A stretch of 64,000 nucleotides of DNA, taken from the NCBI RefSeq assembly GCF_002218085.1, contig NZ_BDUC01000005.1, positions 62,001 to 126,000 on the forward strand. Reading direction: 5' to 3'. The position numbers and the translations under genes were made by a program. The notes under the pieces are model-generated. The model was not told the origin of the DNA. It made no database searches and saw nothing but the letters and a program-made list of their open reading frames with translations. This DNA comes from Tolypothrix sp. NIES-4075 (GTDB lineage: Bacteria; Cyanobacteriota; Cyanobacteriia; Cyanobacteriales; Nostocaceae). Of this stretch, positions 26,202-35,000 are shown one piece after another (position 1 is the first letter of the stretch; every line of letters begins with the position of its first letter).

Positions 26202-26930
26202 ATGGCTGAACTTCCTAATACCTTAGAAGACGCGATCGCTCAAGCACAAGTCGCTACCCAAGCAGCGCTAACAGATGGTTATAAACGTCTGCAAGTTGAG
26301 TTAGTCTTTCCAGAACTCAAACATATGTCAGTCGCAAAGCAATTTCTACCAGCTTTTCAAGCATATGATTCTCGTCTGAAAATATTCTTTACTGATGCCG
26401 GTGCTGCGGCTCTTGCCCGTCGCGACTGGGCAGATGTACCATTTAAAATTGAAGATATTGGCAGCGGTAGAGTTGCTTCTCTAGAATCAAAAATTCAGCC
26501 AGAAGACGAAATTTTCTTATTTATCGCTCCCACTTCCGTAGAAGTGCCACAACTGGAAAAACTATGTGAATATATAGGCGATCGCCCTTTTGTCATTTTA
26601 AATCCTCGCTTAGATGATGCTGGAGTTGTGGGTATTGGTTATGCAGCAAGACAAGTCCGCGATCGCTTTATTAGCACTCTTGAATCATGTTATTACCTGC
26701 GTCCTGTAGATAATGAAACAGGTGTATTTCGCTGCTACCCTCAACAGTGGGAAGTCTGGGTGCAAAAAAGCGGCAATTACGAAAAAATAGCCGATTTACC
26801 CAAAAAACCAGCCGGTGACGAGGTGGATCTGATTCTCGCAAAAGGTTCGCAAACCTCAAATGGTACACGCACGAAAAAGCCCGGTGTATTCAAGAGTTTG
26901 CAACGTTTCCTCAAAGCGTTGAGTAGTTAG
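26202..26930 (+). CDS. DUF1995 family protein
   Basis: Soluble protein of 242 residues with a DUF1995 domain at about 3-220. The conserved N-terminus is LPNTLEDAIAQAQVATQAAL, then QVELVFPELKHMSVAKQFLP and the FFTDAGAAALARRDW region. Plant homologues include LPA3, involved in photosystem II assembly, so a thylakoid-assembly or chaperone-like role is possible from family knowledge only. A basic tail (KKPGVFKSLQRFLKAL) ends the protein. A small membrane protein gene follows 38 bases later. Confidence 0.85.
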   Translation: MAELPNTLEDAIAQAQVATQAALTDGYKRLQVELVFPELKHMSVAKQFLPAFQAYDSRLKIFFTDAGAAALARRDWADVPFKIEDIGSGRVASLESKIQPEDEIFLFIAPTSVEVPQLEKLCEYIGDRPFVILNPRLDDAGVVGIGYAARQVRDRFISTLESCYYLRPVDNETGVFRCYPQQWEVWVQKSGNYEKIADLPKKPAGDEVDLILAKGSQTSNGTRTKKPGVFKSLQRFLKALSS

Positions 26931-26968
26931 GAGTTTTACATGGCATCAAATATTAACAGGAAATACTG

Positions 26969-27169
26969 ATGGAACGCTCAAAAATAGTGGCAATTATTAC
27001 AGGTGCAATTTCAATAATTTTAGCGATCGCCTACCTAATTCTTGTCCAGTTGCTAGACTTTCGAGGTGAGATGAAACCTGCCCCCATTAGCCAACTTAAC
27101 CAATCAGCAGTCATTACTTATCATCATCCAGCTGATGACAAAGGGGAAAAACTAGTATATATATCTTAA
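26969..27169 (+). CDS. Small single-span membrane protein
   Basis: A 66-residue protein with one N-terminal transmembrane helix (about 7-28, IVAIITGAISIILAIAYLIL) and a short hydrophilic C-terminal part with YHHPADDKGEK. An AGGAAA lies about ten bases before the ATG. It is followed at once by a strong intrinsic terminator and may form a unit with the DUF1995 gene. I do not recognise a named family. Coding status is supported by context and the good start, and the function is unknown. Confidence 0.68.
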   Translation: MERSKIVAIITGAISIILAIAYLILVQLLDFRGEMKPAPISQLNQSAVITYHHPADDKGEKLVYIS

Positions 27170-27185
27170 AAATCTAAATTCTTCA

Positions 27186-27225
27186 GATACCCGACTTCGA
27201 GCGAGAAGCCGGGTATCTTGTTTTT
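27186..27225 (+). terminator. Intrinsic terminator
   Basis: GATACCCGACTTC pairs with GAAGCCGGGTATC (one G-T pair) around a short loop and is followed by TTGTTTTTC. It ends the DUF1995/small-protein unit. Confidence 0.85.
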
Positions 27226-27342
27226 CACGATTTCTAAACAAATTGCTATAAAGGGTTGTTAACCGATAAAAAAAATGAGTGAAAATTCTTCAAGGATAAA
27301 GGCTGCCTAAGCAGCCCATCAACTGGACTTAAGACTACTTAT

Positions 27343-28794
27343 TTAAGCGCGAGAAGTGTAAGTATCAACACTATTGATTTCAAACTCACACGCTCTAGAA
27401 ACTACTTCTGGAGGTAATTCATCAAAACTGACTAATGGTAAATAAGAAGGATTTGCCATTAGTTCTTTTGCCAATAAAAATCCAGTAATAGTCCAGGTTT
27501 GAAATTTCCTGGCTTGCTTACCCATCAGTCGCCCTTTTTTACCATCATAATATTCGGGCCATTCATCATCACTCAAACGTGCTTCGGCAATTTCAATCGC
27601 CATTTGTGCGAGATTTGTTCTGTTAGTTTTTACCGCTGCTGCCGCTAACATCCACATTAAAACGGGCCAGCTACCACCATTATGATAAGACCAGGGAATA
27701 TTTTTCGGGTCACATCCAGTTACAGTTCTGTATTCATCATTTTCCAAAGCGGGGAAACAGATTTTCATCGGCATATCTCCCACTAAATCGTCCCATCGTT
27801 TCTCGATGAGATTCATAATCGCTTGCGATTGCTCAACGCTTGCCAGATCGGAAACGATCGCCATCAAGTTTCCGAGTGTAAAAAAGCGAGTATCTAGCTG
27901 TGAAGGTCCAACATTACCTGCTAGATAACCACCTTTTTTTGGCAACCACTTATCTAATTCATAATAGGGAAGAGAATCTGCATATACATTGAAAAGATTA
28001 ACCGCTGTTTTGCCATATTCTTCACCTTTGAAGCGATAAATTGCATTTAGGCGATTGATATCTATCCAATAATGCTGACGAATATGAGCGCATAATAGAG
28101 GTAAGCGGTTATCAATTGCTTCAACAATATCTTGATTGCCTTTACAAATTAGTAACTCGCGAGCAGCACGCAATGCAGCATAAAATAGAGTTTGAATTTC
28201 TAAAGGATGCCCGTAGATACCGAGACGACGGTCAATCATACAAGCACCATCTGGAACTAACAGCGTTGGATACATATCAAAGCGAGTTGCCAAGCAAAGT
28301 TCCATAATTAACCTGATACCTTTTTGGAATTCAGGTTGATAAGCTAAAGAAAAATCTTTGGTAGACATGACATAAGCACGCAATAAAATCATCCACCACA
28401 GACAAGAATCAACAGGTGTCACTCTAGCGATCGCGTGTTCGCCAAAATCAGCTTCTAAATATTCTTCTCCTTTGTGAGAAACAACTTTGAAGCTAGCTGG
28501 AATCAAACCTCTACCTGGCTTATAAGCATCTAATTCTCTTTCTTTCGGCTGTAACTTTAAGGTTTCTTCGAGAAAATTACGCACAATCTCCGCTCTGCCT
28601 TTAATGAGAAAAAGTAAGGCAGAAGAAACAAAATCTCGAATAAAACACTGGTCATAATTGAGCGCTTCTACTGATACATCAAAGGCAGCTACCGTGCCCA
28701 CGGGACGTCCTTGATAGTAAAGAATCGATTTCTCTAGTGCTTCCCATGCTTCTTGGTCTACACTTGTAATTGTTACTAATTCGTTTATTTGCAT
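27343..28794 (-). CDS. inv: Alkaline/neutral invertase (GH100)
   Basis: Cytoplasmic sucrose hydrolase of glycoside hydrolase family 100, 483 residues, an (alpha/alpha)6-barrel enzyme. Recognised by the conserved start AWEALEKSILYYQGRPVGTVA, split here around VSVEALNYDQCFIRDF with its catalytic Asp, and by GRGLIPASFKVV, RVTPVDSCLWWMILLRAY, and PWSYHNGGSWPVLMW. Alkaline invertases in Nostoc/Anabaena break down sucrose imported into heterocysts, which fits a diazotrophic host. The gene is divergent from the unknown gene at 30274 across a 1.48 kb gap. Confidence 0.93.
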   Translation of the reverse strand: MQINELVTITSVDQEAWEALEKSILYYQGRPVGTVAAFDVSVEALNYDQCFIRDFVSSALLFLIKGRAEIVRNFLEETLKLQPKERELDAYKPGRGLIPASFKVVSHKGEEYLEADFGEHAIARVTPVDSCLWWMILLRAYVMSTKDFSLAYQPEFQKGIRLIMELCLATRFDMYPTLLVPDGACMIDRRLGIYGHPLEIQTLFYAALRAARELLICKGNQDIVEAIDNRLPLLCAHIRQHYWIDINRLNAIYRFKGEEYGKTAVNLFNVYADSLPYYELDKWLPKKGGYLAGNVGPSQLDTRFFTLGNLMAIVSDLASVEQSQAIMNLIEKRWDDLVGDMPMKICFPALENDEYRTVTGCDPKNIPWSYHNGGSWPVLMWMLAAAAVKTNRTNLAQMAIEIAEARLSDDEWPEYYDGKKGRLMGKQARKFQTWTITGFLLAKELMANPSYLPLVSFDELPPEVVSRACEFEINSVDTYTSRA

Positions 28795-30273
28795 CGCTAG
28801 AATATCTCCGCTTAGATTTTGTAGTTATATTGTGTCTTGTGGTAGATGTGCCCTGATTATTATTTTTGCTATTACGATCATAACAAAGACAATTTTTTGA
28901 GCAGCAATACAATCAGCTAATAATTTATCCAGAAATAGCAGATAAAGCTGCTCAAGAAGCAGCTTATCTAAAATTTGGGGTTATTTTGATAAATTGTATT
29001 TATACTGAACTAAATCATTTATTTTTTCATGTAAGTAGTACTAACATAATTGTTTATAAAAGTGCAGTCAAATATACTTTTCAATGAGGATTTTTTCTGT
29101 TTCACATTCGGAATAATTACTTGAAAAACAGAGCTATACTTCTTGCGCTGTTTCGGCTTCACATTAAATTAAAGCTGAAACAGCGTATTTACTTAAATTT
29201 GATTTAGCTTTTTACACTACAAATTAAATTATTACCCTATTAGTTAATAATTTATAACGAATTTTCATAAGATGCAATATAGTTTGAAAATTTTCGTCAT
29301 CATTTTTTCATAAAGGCTGAATATTTTAACATATATATCTTTTCATTCAGATGTGTTGTTATGCAATAGAAAAAGCCCAAATCTTTGTATACAAGGGCAT
29401 ACAGTTTTTATATGATTACCCAGAAACATGTAAAAGACAAGATGAAAAAAGATGGAGACAAGATAAAGTGATTTGCGAAACAAAAATAAAATTTATACTC
29501 TTGAAATTTAAGTAATATTATTGATGTGGGAAGAGGATTCAAGACTTTTTTATACTGAAAGTTACTCCTAAAGCGATAGCATTCGATACATAATAAGAAA
29601 AGCAAATTACTCAGTTATTTACAGGCTAATTTGCGAAAATTTCTAATGTCTGTAAGTCATAACAAGACTTATTGCTACTGGCAATAAAACAAGCATTTGT
29701 TTGCTACTATCTGCACCGAAACTGCGCTTATTTACTTATCGCATAAATGCAGATACGCTCTTTAGCGCATACAGTATGCTCGTTGGGTAGTTCTTTTTCT
29801 TATCCTATTAAGATTTCAAACAATAAGTTTGAAATTAACTGCTGTTTTGTAACTATTGTTACTAATGTATAAGTAATTATGATATATTTACTTGCGGGAG
29901 TCAACAGGTGCGGATCGGTAAGAATTTGTAAAATCTTCCGGATGATTCTTAAAGTTTGTGTAAACTACAATTTAAGCTCAGGTTGCGTCCACAAGCTGAA
30001 GCTATAGAATTTAAAAGCTGATACACTGCCAACAACTTGCGTAGAAGCTCTGCTTCTTGTCAAAAGACATCGCCCAACTTTGGCAGCTGGCATGAGTAGA
30101 TTTGCTTACTTAGTTTTCCTAAAAGCGATCGCTCCCACATAGCAATCTTTATATTGGCTCAGAAGTAATCTAACTTAATTAATATGTAGTAATTATACTT
30201 GATATTATACAGGGCGTAATTATATGAATAATCTACAGAAAGTTAATTAATCAAGTTTAGCCAGGAAAAATTT
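28795..30273. other. Long non-coding gap with hairpin
   Basis: This stretch of 1479 bases between divergent genes has no convincing ORF and low GC. Features seen are a 14-base-pair stem-loop at 29146-29185, a GCATACaGTATGC palindrome near 29767, a degraded AGACATCGC-type repeat near 30034-30072 and one HIP1 site near 30125. It could hold long regulatory leaders or small RNAs; nothing recognisable was found. Confidence 0.5.
29146..29185. repeat. Strong stem-loop in non-coding gap
   Basis: CGCTGTTTCGGCTT pairs with AAGCTGAAACAGCG (one G-T pair) around a 12-base loop, followed by TATTT. It is isolated from any gene end, so it may mark the end of an unannotated small RNA. Confidence 0.6.
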
Positions 30274-31359
30274 ATGTTAAAAACCTCTCAACCTGTGAAA
30301 ACTCCCACAGTTGAACGCTTGCTCAATCTTTGGGCACAGCGCTACACAGTTGATTTATCCTCTCTATCTTTAGAAAACGGAGCATCCTCTGATTCGTTGC
30401 TTAAAGCCTCATCACCAGAAGGTCGAGCCTTAACTGCTACCAAGTTAAAGGATAATGTATTAGATATCAATTGCAACATGGCATGGATACAAACGAAAAC
30501 CCTTTACTCTTATATTCCGAATATTTTAGATTTGAACGAGGCAAGGCGAATAACTCAATTTGCCTTTCGAGTGTATAGAAAATTACTAGAGATTTATAAA
30601 AAACAGTCAATAAATACTGCCTCAGTTTCGGCTGAAAGTAACGGTAATTCCCTTACATTGTGGGCAATACCAGCAGTCGAAGAACTAGCATATGCCCTTG
30701 AACCAATATTAATGGTGTTTCAAGAACAACACATTGCATCTAAAGATTGGCGTGCCCTTGGTTTTTTGACAACGCAGTTGAATTTTAGCAATAGTTTAAT
30801 TCTGAAAAAACTTACACCATCTGAAAAAATATTGCTTGCTTCTTACTTAAACTTTGTCGAAGAGCAAGTTGCAATGCCGTGGCAGCGAGTCTGCCATAAA
30901 AGTGCTAACTATAAATTGAATTCGCCTGAGTTTATTATTGTAGAGCAAATGTTACCGACTGCTAGGGATATTGCTCAAAGTGTTTATAATCGACTTGGGG
31001 AATTATTGCCCAATCATCGTACTCGTCGGGGAACATTAAGTGATTCTGGTGTAAAACACTCTTGTCTTCGTGACTTAAATATGTTTCAGGCATATTTATG
31101 GCTGTGTTTTTTAGAGAAGAGTATGGCACCATTTGAAGAAGAATTGCTTCCTTTATGTCAGATGGTTGTCGAGGGAGTAGAAATCAAATGGGAAATGACA
31201 GAAAAATGGTGTCAAGTATTAGCAAATGAACTTCTCAGCCGTGTGAATCCTGAACAAAAAGCTTTGTTGCAGCCTTATACTGAGCGAATGCACGAGATAT
31301 TTTTGAGAGAGCGATCGCGTTTGGGTTTTCGAGAGTCAGCTGTTGAGAGTGGTGTTTGA
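30274..31359 (+). CDS. Uncharacterised soluble protein
   Basis: Protein of 361 residues that I do not recognise. It is predicted soluble and mostly helical, with no signal peptide or membrane segment. Notable parts are a polar N-terminus, an apparent helical core from about 70 (NMAWIQTKTLYSYIPNIL, then EARRITQFAFRVYRKLLEI), a conserved-looking HRTRRGTLSDSGVKHSC near 250 and a C-terminal LRERSRLGF. AGGA lies eight bases before the ATG. A long leader precedes it and a bidirectional hairpin follows. A 22-base piece of its 3' end is repeated at 36427-36448. Confidence 0.75.
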   Translation: MLKTSQPVKTPTVERLLNLWAQRYTVDLSSLSLENGASSDSLLKASSPEGRALTATKLKDNVLDINCNMAWIQTKTLYSYIPNILDLNEARRITQFAFRVYRKLLEIYKKQSINTASVSAESNGNSLTLWAIPAVEELAYALEPILMVFQEQHIASKDWRALGFLTTQLNFSNSLILKKLTPSEKILLASYLNFVEEQVAMPWQRVCHKSANYKLNSPEFIIVEQMLPTARDIAQSVYNRLGELLPNHRTRRGTLSDSGVKHSCLRDLNMFQAYLWLCFLEKSMAPFEEELLPLCQMVVEGVEIKWEMTEKWCQVLANELLSRVNPEQKALLQPYTERMHEIFLRERSRLGFRESAVESGV

Positions 31360-31416
31360 TTTAACAAGGTCTCACGCAAAGGTGCTAAGGCGCAAAGGAA
31401 GAGGGAAAATAGTGAA

Positions 31417-31444
31417 AGCCCTTCGGTGAGTTCACCAAAGGGCT
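31417..31444. terminator. Bidirectional stem-loop between convergent genes
   Basis: AGCCCTTCGGTGA pairs with TCACCAAAGGGCT (12 of 13) over a two-base loop between the convergent genes at 30274 and 31472. It is followed by TATTTATG on the plus strand. A CACGCAAAGGTGC-type repeat lies just before it. Confidence 0.75.
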
Positions 31445-31471
31445 ATTTATGATAATTGAAGATTTTGTAGG

Positions 31472-31855
31472 TTATTTTAAGCTACGCGCACCTTTGCCAC
31501 GATTACACTTGAAACACAGTGTTTGCAAGTTGCTAATGTGGTTAGTGCCTCCTTGAGAAAATGGTTTTTTATGATCGACCTCTAGAGTGACTTCTGGGGG
31601 AGTTTTACCGCAAGAAACACATTTATGATTGTCTCTTTGCAGAACTGTAAAACGAACTGATAGAGGAATGTAACGCGATCGCTTGTTTGCTTGTTGCTTT
31701 GGCTGAGATTCAGATTTGGTAACAGGTTTTTTCGCTTTTGCCTTCTTTACTTTCTCAGGCTTTGGCTCATTTACCAAAACTGCAAAATCCCGAATCACCC
31801 CTCGCACAAGTTTTTGCAGTGAATTAGTAGTTTTTCTTGACATTGTTAAGCCCAT
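31472..31855 (-). CDS. HNH endonuclease
   Basis: Small HNH nuclease of 127 residues. The C-terminal domain (about 62-122) has the zinc pair C79/C82, the catalytic DH at 94-95, Asn109 and the second zinc pair C114/C117 followed by NRGKG. The first 60 residues form a lysine-rich, probably disordered arm (KKAKAKKPV) that could bind DNA. The ORF overlaps the end of the preceding membrane-domain gene by ten bases; a start at Met5 would follow it directly. Translational coupling suggests a joint function. Homing-type and defence-type HNH proteins both look like this. Confidence 0.87.
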   Translation of the reverse strand: MGLTMSRKTTNSLQKLVRGVIRDFAVLVNEPKPEKVKKAKAKKPVTKSESQPKQQANKRSRYIPLSVRFTVLQRDNHKCVSCGKTPPEVTLEVDHKKPFSQGGTNHISNLQTLCFKCNRGKGARSLK

Positions 31856-32649
31856 CCATAGTTTGAGCCTGGTTGTGCTTTAACTTGGGCAATTGTCTTT
31901 TCAATAAACCTTAAGTCATTTTCGAGACTGTTTATTACTGTGATTAACTGCTCAAGCTGATTTTTCAGGCTTTCAGCAGAATGCTTAAGAGTATGCTTAC
32001 GAGTCAAAGCTTCACGAGCCAAATCCTCACGTTCTTTTTTCATAGCTAATAAAGCTATTTGATGCCACTCTTGGACTTTATTTTCAGCTTGGTTGTAATT
32101 TGCTTGTATTTGTTCTCTGTTACGTTTAGCAAGATGAATATTCTGTAGTATGCTGAGTTTTGTTTGGTTAAGAGATTCAACAACTTTGTTTGGGTCATTA
32201 ATATCTTGACTACCATCAAGCAGCTTCAACAAACCATAACCACCAAGTCCAACTACTGCACCAGCAGCAGCTACAGGAGCCATACCAATGCTAAACCCGG
32301 TTCCGGCTGCAAGTAATCCCATCTTTCCAACAGTTGCAGAAACTCCAGCACCACCAACCGCTCCTAGTGCAGCAGCACCCAAAGCCAAGGAATCTCGGTT
32401 TTCTATTCCTTTCTTAGCTCCATAAGCAGCCATACCCGCAACCGCTCCCGCAACCATTAAATGCGGCGCACCAATACCTACAGCTGTTCCTGCGGCTGCT
32501 AATCCCATACCACCGACTGTATGAGAAATAGCAGCACCAGTGGCGACTCCTCCAGCAATAAATGCTGCACTTTCTCCTGGTTTGAAATTACCTGCTATAT
32601 CGTTAATATTTGCCTTGACTATACGGCTGATGCGATTATTTAGTCCCAT
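31846..32649 (-). CDS. Gly/Ala-rich membrane domain fused to PspA-like coiled coil
   Basis: A 267-residue protein in two parts. Residues 25-145 contain two copies of a roughly 60-residue Gly/Ala-rich hydrophobic unit with the core GGMGL or GKMGL and ending GAVxGxxxYG, likely able to enter membranes. Residues 165-258 form a long coiled coil that includes KKEREDLAREAL at 204-215, the hallmark of PspA/Vipp1 (IM30) proteins that bind stressed membranes. The same N-terminal double unit starts the WD40/J-domain protein at 33184-34938. The HNH gene overlaps its 3' end. I know of no described family with this layout; a membrane-stress or defence role is inferred. Confidence 0.8.
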   Translation of the reverse strand: MGLNNRISRIVKANINDIAGNFKPGESAAFIAGGVATGAAISHTVGGMGLAAAGTAVGIGAPHLMVAGAVAGMAAYGAKKGIENRDSLALGAAALGAVGGAGVSATVGKMGLLAAGTGFSIGMAPVAAAGAVVGLGGYGLLKLLDGSQDINDPNKVVESLNQTKLSILQNIHLAKRNREQIQANYNQAENKVQEWHQIALLAMKKEREDLAREALTRKHTLKHSAESLKNQLEQLITVINSLENDLRFIEKTIAQVKAQPGSNYGWA

Positions 32650-32931
32650 ATTTATGTCTTTGATTTCCTGGTTATTACTTGGTTAAAAGTGATAGATAAT
32701 ACTATGTTGAGTTTAAGCTGAGTAAGCTTTTGCAACCTCGTTATAATCAGTGAAATCTTGCTTTTTATTCTTAAATTTTGTGTAAAGTGCAGCCTTCCGC
32801 TATCTATCGCGTCTTCAGGTGTTCTAACCCTAGCGCTACGCCAATCAAAGCACCCTGGAATCTAAGCATCCTTGGTCTTTGTTTTTAGCGTACATTTAAA
32901 GAATGTAAATTATCATCACCAAGCAAGCCCT

Positions 32932-33144
32932 ATGGTCAAAATTGTGCAAGCAACCTGCACTAATGGCGAATTGATTCTTAGCGAAAAGCTAAATTCCGAA
33001 TTGGAAGGTAAAACCGTACAAATTATGATTTTTGAGTCAACTGAGTCTAATAAGACAATAGATTCTAGGGAATCTAAAATACAGCACTTTTTAGAGCGAG
33101 TGAAGAACTACTCTTTCAAACTCCCCACAGAGTATACAGCTTAG
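32932..33144 (+). CDS. Orphan antitoxin-like protein
   Basis: Short protein of 70 residues from the Met at 32932 (MVKIVQATCTNGELILSEKL). The small beta-rich N-terminus with ELEGKTVQIMIFE is like antitoxins that pair with PIN-domain toxins in cyanobacteria. An open frame continues 20 codons upstream but lacks family character. No toxin gene follows; the convergent WD40 gene begins 39 bases later. It is therefore an orphan or a relic that kept its frame. The family assignment is by resemblance only. Confidence 0.55.
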   Translation: MVKIVQATCTNGELILSEKLNSELEGKTVQIMIFESTESNKTIDSRESKIQHFLERVKNYSFKLPTEYTA

Positions 33145-33183
33145 TTCGGTTTAGTGAACTGGTTTATTAAAGTTGATTACCTA

Positions 33184-34938
33184 TCAGGTATTCAATTGCG
33201 CTAGAAACTCTTTATAAGCCTGATTAATTGCTTGCATTGAGGCTTTTGCAGTTGCAGAACTGTTGACATCAGGATGATATTGTCTTGCTAATTGAAGGTA
33301 GGCTTGTTTGATATCACTGCGATGATTGCCCGGATTTACGCCTAAGATTTCCCACCATTCCCCAGATAGTATTGGGTTAAGTACGGATTCATTAAAGTTT
33401 TGTTTTTGAGACCAAATCTTGATGCTTCCACCGTTACCACCACTTACCAACATTTTGCCATCAGGACTGAAGGCAACGGGACTACGCCCAGAAAGAGTTT
33501 GTAGTACTTCCCCAGTTTGTAGGTTCCAAAGTTTGATGATACCGTCTCTGCTGCTACTAGCGAGAGTTTGTCCATCTGGGCTGATAGCAACAGATAAAAC
33601 GGCTGTTGAGTGTCCAGTCAGGGTGTAAAGTAGTTCCTCAGTGTCAAGATTCCACAGCTTAATGGTGGTGTCTGTACTCCCACTAATAAGAGTTTGATTA
33701 TTAGGACTGATGGTAAGTGTATTAACTGCTGCCAAATGTCCGGTAAGAATACAGCGCTGTTCCCAAGTTTTTACATCCCAAAGTCTAATAGTTTTATCGG
33801 CACTGCCACTAGTAAGGATTTTAGCGTCGGGACTGAAACCAACAGATAAAACTGCATCTGAATGTCCATTCAAGGTACATTTGATTGTTCCTGTGTAGCG
33901 TCCCCAAAGTCTAATAGTTTTATCGGTACTACCACTAGCAATAATTTTTCCATCAGGGCTAAAAGCAACTGAATAAACAAAGCCATTATGACTGTAGGGA
34001 GAATTTAAATAAAAAAATGTCCTAAGAAATTTTCTTGTATCTAGCTGCCAACTGCTGATTTTGCGATCTACACTACCACTGACAATCTGCTGTCCATCAG
34101 GGCTGATGGCAACAGATAAAACTGCCTCTGCTTGTCCAGAGAAAGTATAAACCCATTTTGCTGTTTTTAAGTCCCACAGGTTAACTTGTCTGTCATCACT
34201 GCCACTGATAAAGGTATTACCATCGGGACTAATAGCGATCGCATTCACTGCGGCTGAGTGACAATGAAGTGTTTGTACACATCTCCAAGTTTCAGATGCT
34301 TGGGTGTTGAGGGATATTACTTCTGTTTCAGGGGTTATGGATGGCGAGGAATTTGATATTGTGGGATTATGTCTTTCAGCCTTGAGCGCTCGTAACTCAT
34401 CTTCGACTTCCAAGGCTGCAAATTGTTGATTGAGATCCTCCCCAGATAAAAATAAATCTAACTCGATAACTGCTGCGGAATAAAAATCCATCTGCAAGAC
34501 TTTTTCTTCCATTCGCTCAAAAAGCTGTGCGGGACTTTCACTAATTCCGGATTCGTCTAACAGTTTGGCAATACCATAGGCTGCAAGTCCAACCACTGCA
34601 CCAACTCCTGCCATTGGTACTGTGCCAATACCAAATGCCAAACCTATTTTCGGTGCTACTAATCCCATACCACCAATAACGTTAGAAACGCCAGCACCAC
34701 CGATTGCACCAATTCCCATTGCACCGAAAGCCGCAACATCTCCCTGTGCGATCGCATTAATTGCACCATAAGCAGCCGCACCAGCAACAGCACCGGCACC
34801 AACTACAGGAACTGTACCAATTCCAACTGCTCCAAATCCTCCCGCTAATCCCATCCCACCGACAGATGCGGAAACACCAGCACCTGCTAAACTTCCTCCT
34901 GCTATAAATGCTGCACCTGTTCGGTAAGTTTGTGTCAC
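33184..34938 (-). CDS. Membrane-domain/WD40/DnaJ fusion protein
   Basis: A 584-residue fusion. Residues 7-128 are two copies of the Gly/Ala-rich unit shared with the protein at 31846 (both with GGMGL and GAVAGAAAYG or GAVVGLAAYG). A charged linker (129-220) follows. Seven WD40 repeats fill about 222-515, each with SPDG and LWD-like words, the seventh shortened; they should close one beta-propeller. Residues 526-584 form a J-domain with the intact HPD at 555-557, which in known J-proteins stimulates Hsp70 ATPase. Seen: domains and motifs. Inferred: a membrane-bound sensor that recruits DnaK. It lies 62 bases downstream of the unknown gene at 35001. Confidence 0.87.
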   Translation of the reverse strand: MTQTYRTGAAFIAGGSLAGAGVSASVGGMGLAGGFGAVGIGTVPVVGAGAVAGAAAYGAINAIAQGDVAAFGAMGIGAIGGAGVSNVIGGMGLVAPKIGLAFGIGTVPMAGVGAVVGLAAYGIAKLLDESGISESPAQLFERMEEKVLQMDFYSAAVIELDLFLSGEDLNQQFAALEVEDELRALKAERHNPTISNSSPSITPETEVISLNTQASETWRCVQTLHCHSAAVNAIAISPDGNTFISGSDDRQVNLWDLKTAKWVYTFSGQAEAVLSVAISPDGQQIVSGSVDRKISSWQLDTRKFLRTFFYLNSPYSHNGFVYSVAFSPDGKIIASGSTDKTIRLWGRYTGTIKCTLNGHSDAVLSVGFSPDAKILTSGSADKTIRLWDVKTWEQRCILTGHLAAVNTLTISPNNQTLISGSTDTTIKLWNLDTEELLYTLTGHSTAVLSVAISPDGQTLASSSRDGIIKLWNLQTGEVLQTLSGRSPVAFSPDGKMLVSGGNGGSIKIWSQKQNFNESVLNPILSGEWWEILGVNPGNHRSDIKQAYLQLARQYHPDVNSSATAKASMQAINQAYKEFLAQLNT

Positions 34939-35000
34939 TTGTTTTCGTCCCCGGTAGTTTACATTGCTTAATATTTAGACTCAATTTGTACTGATAAGTA

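Noticed and set aside
29408..29605. 65-codon hydrophobic frame in the long gap
   Set aside because: Phe/Ile-rich sequence of the kind produced by AT-rich DNA; no start context.
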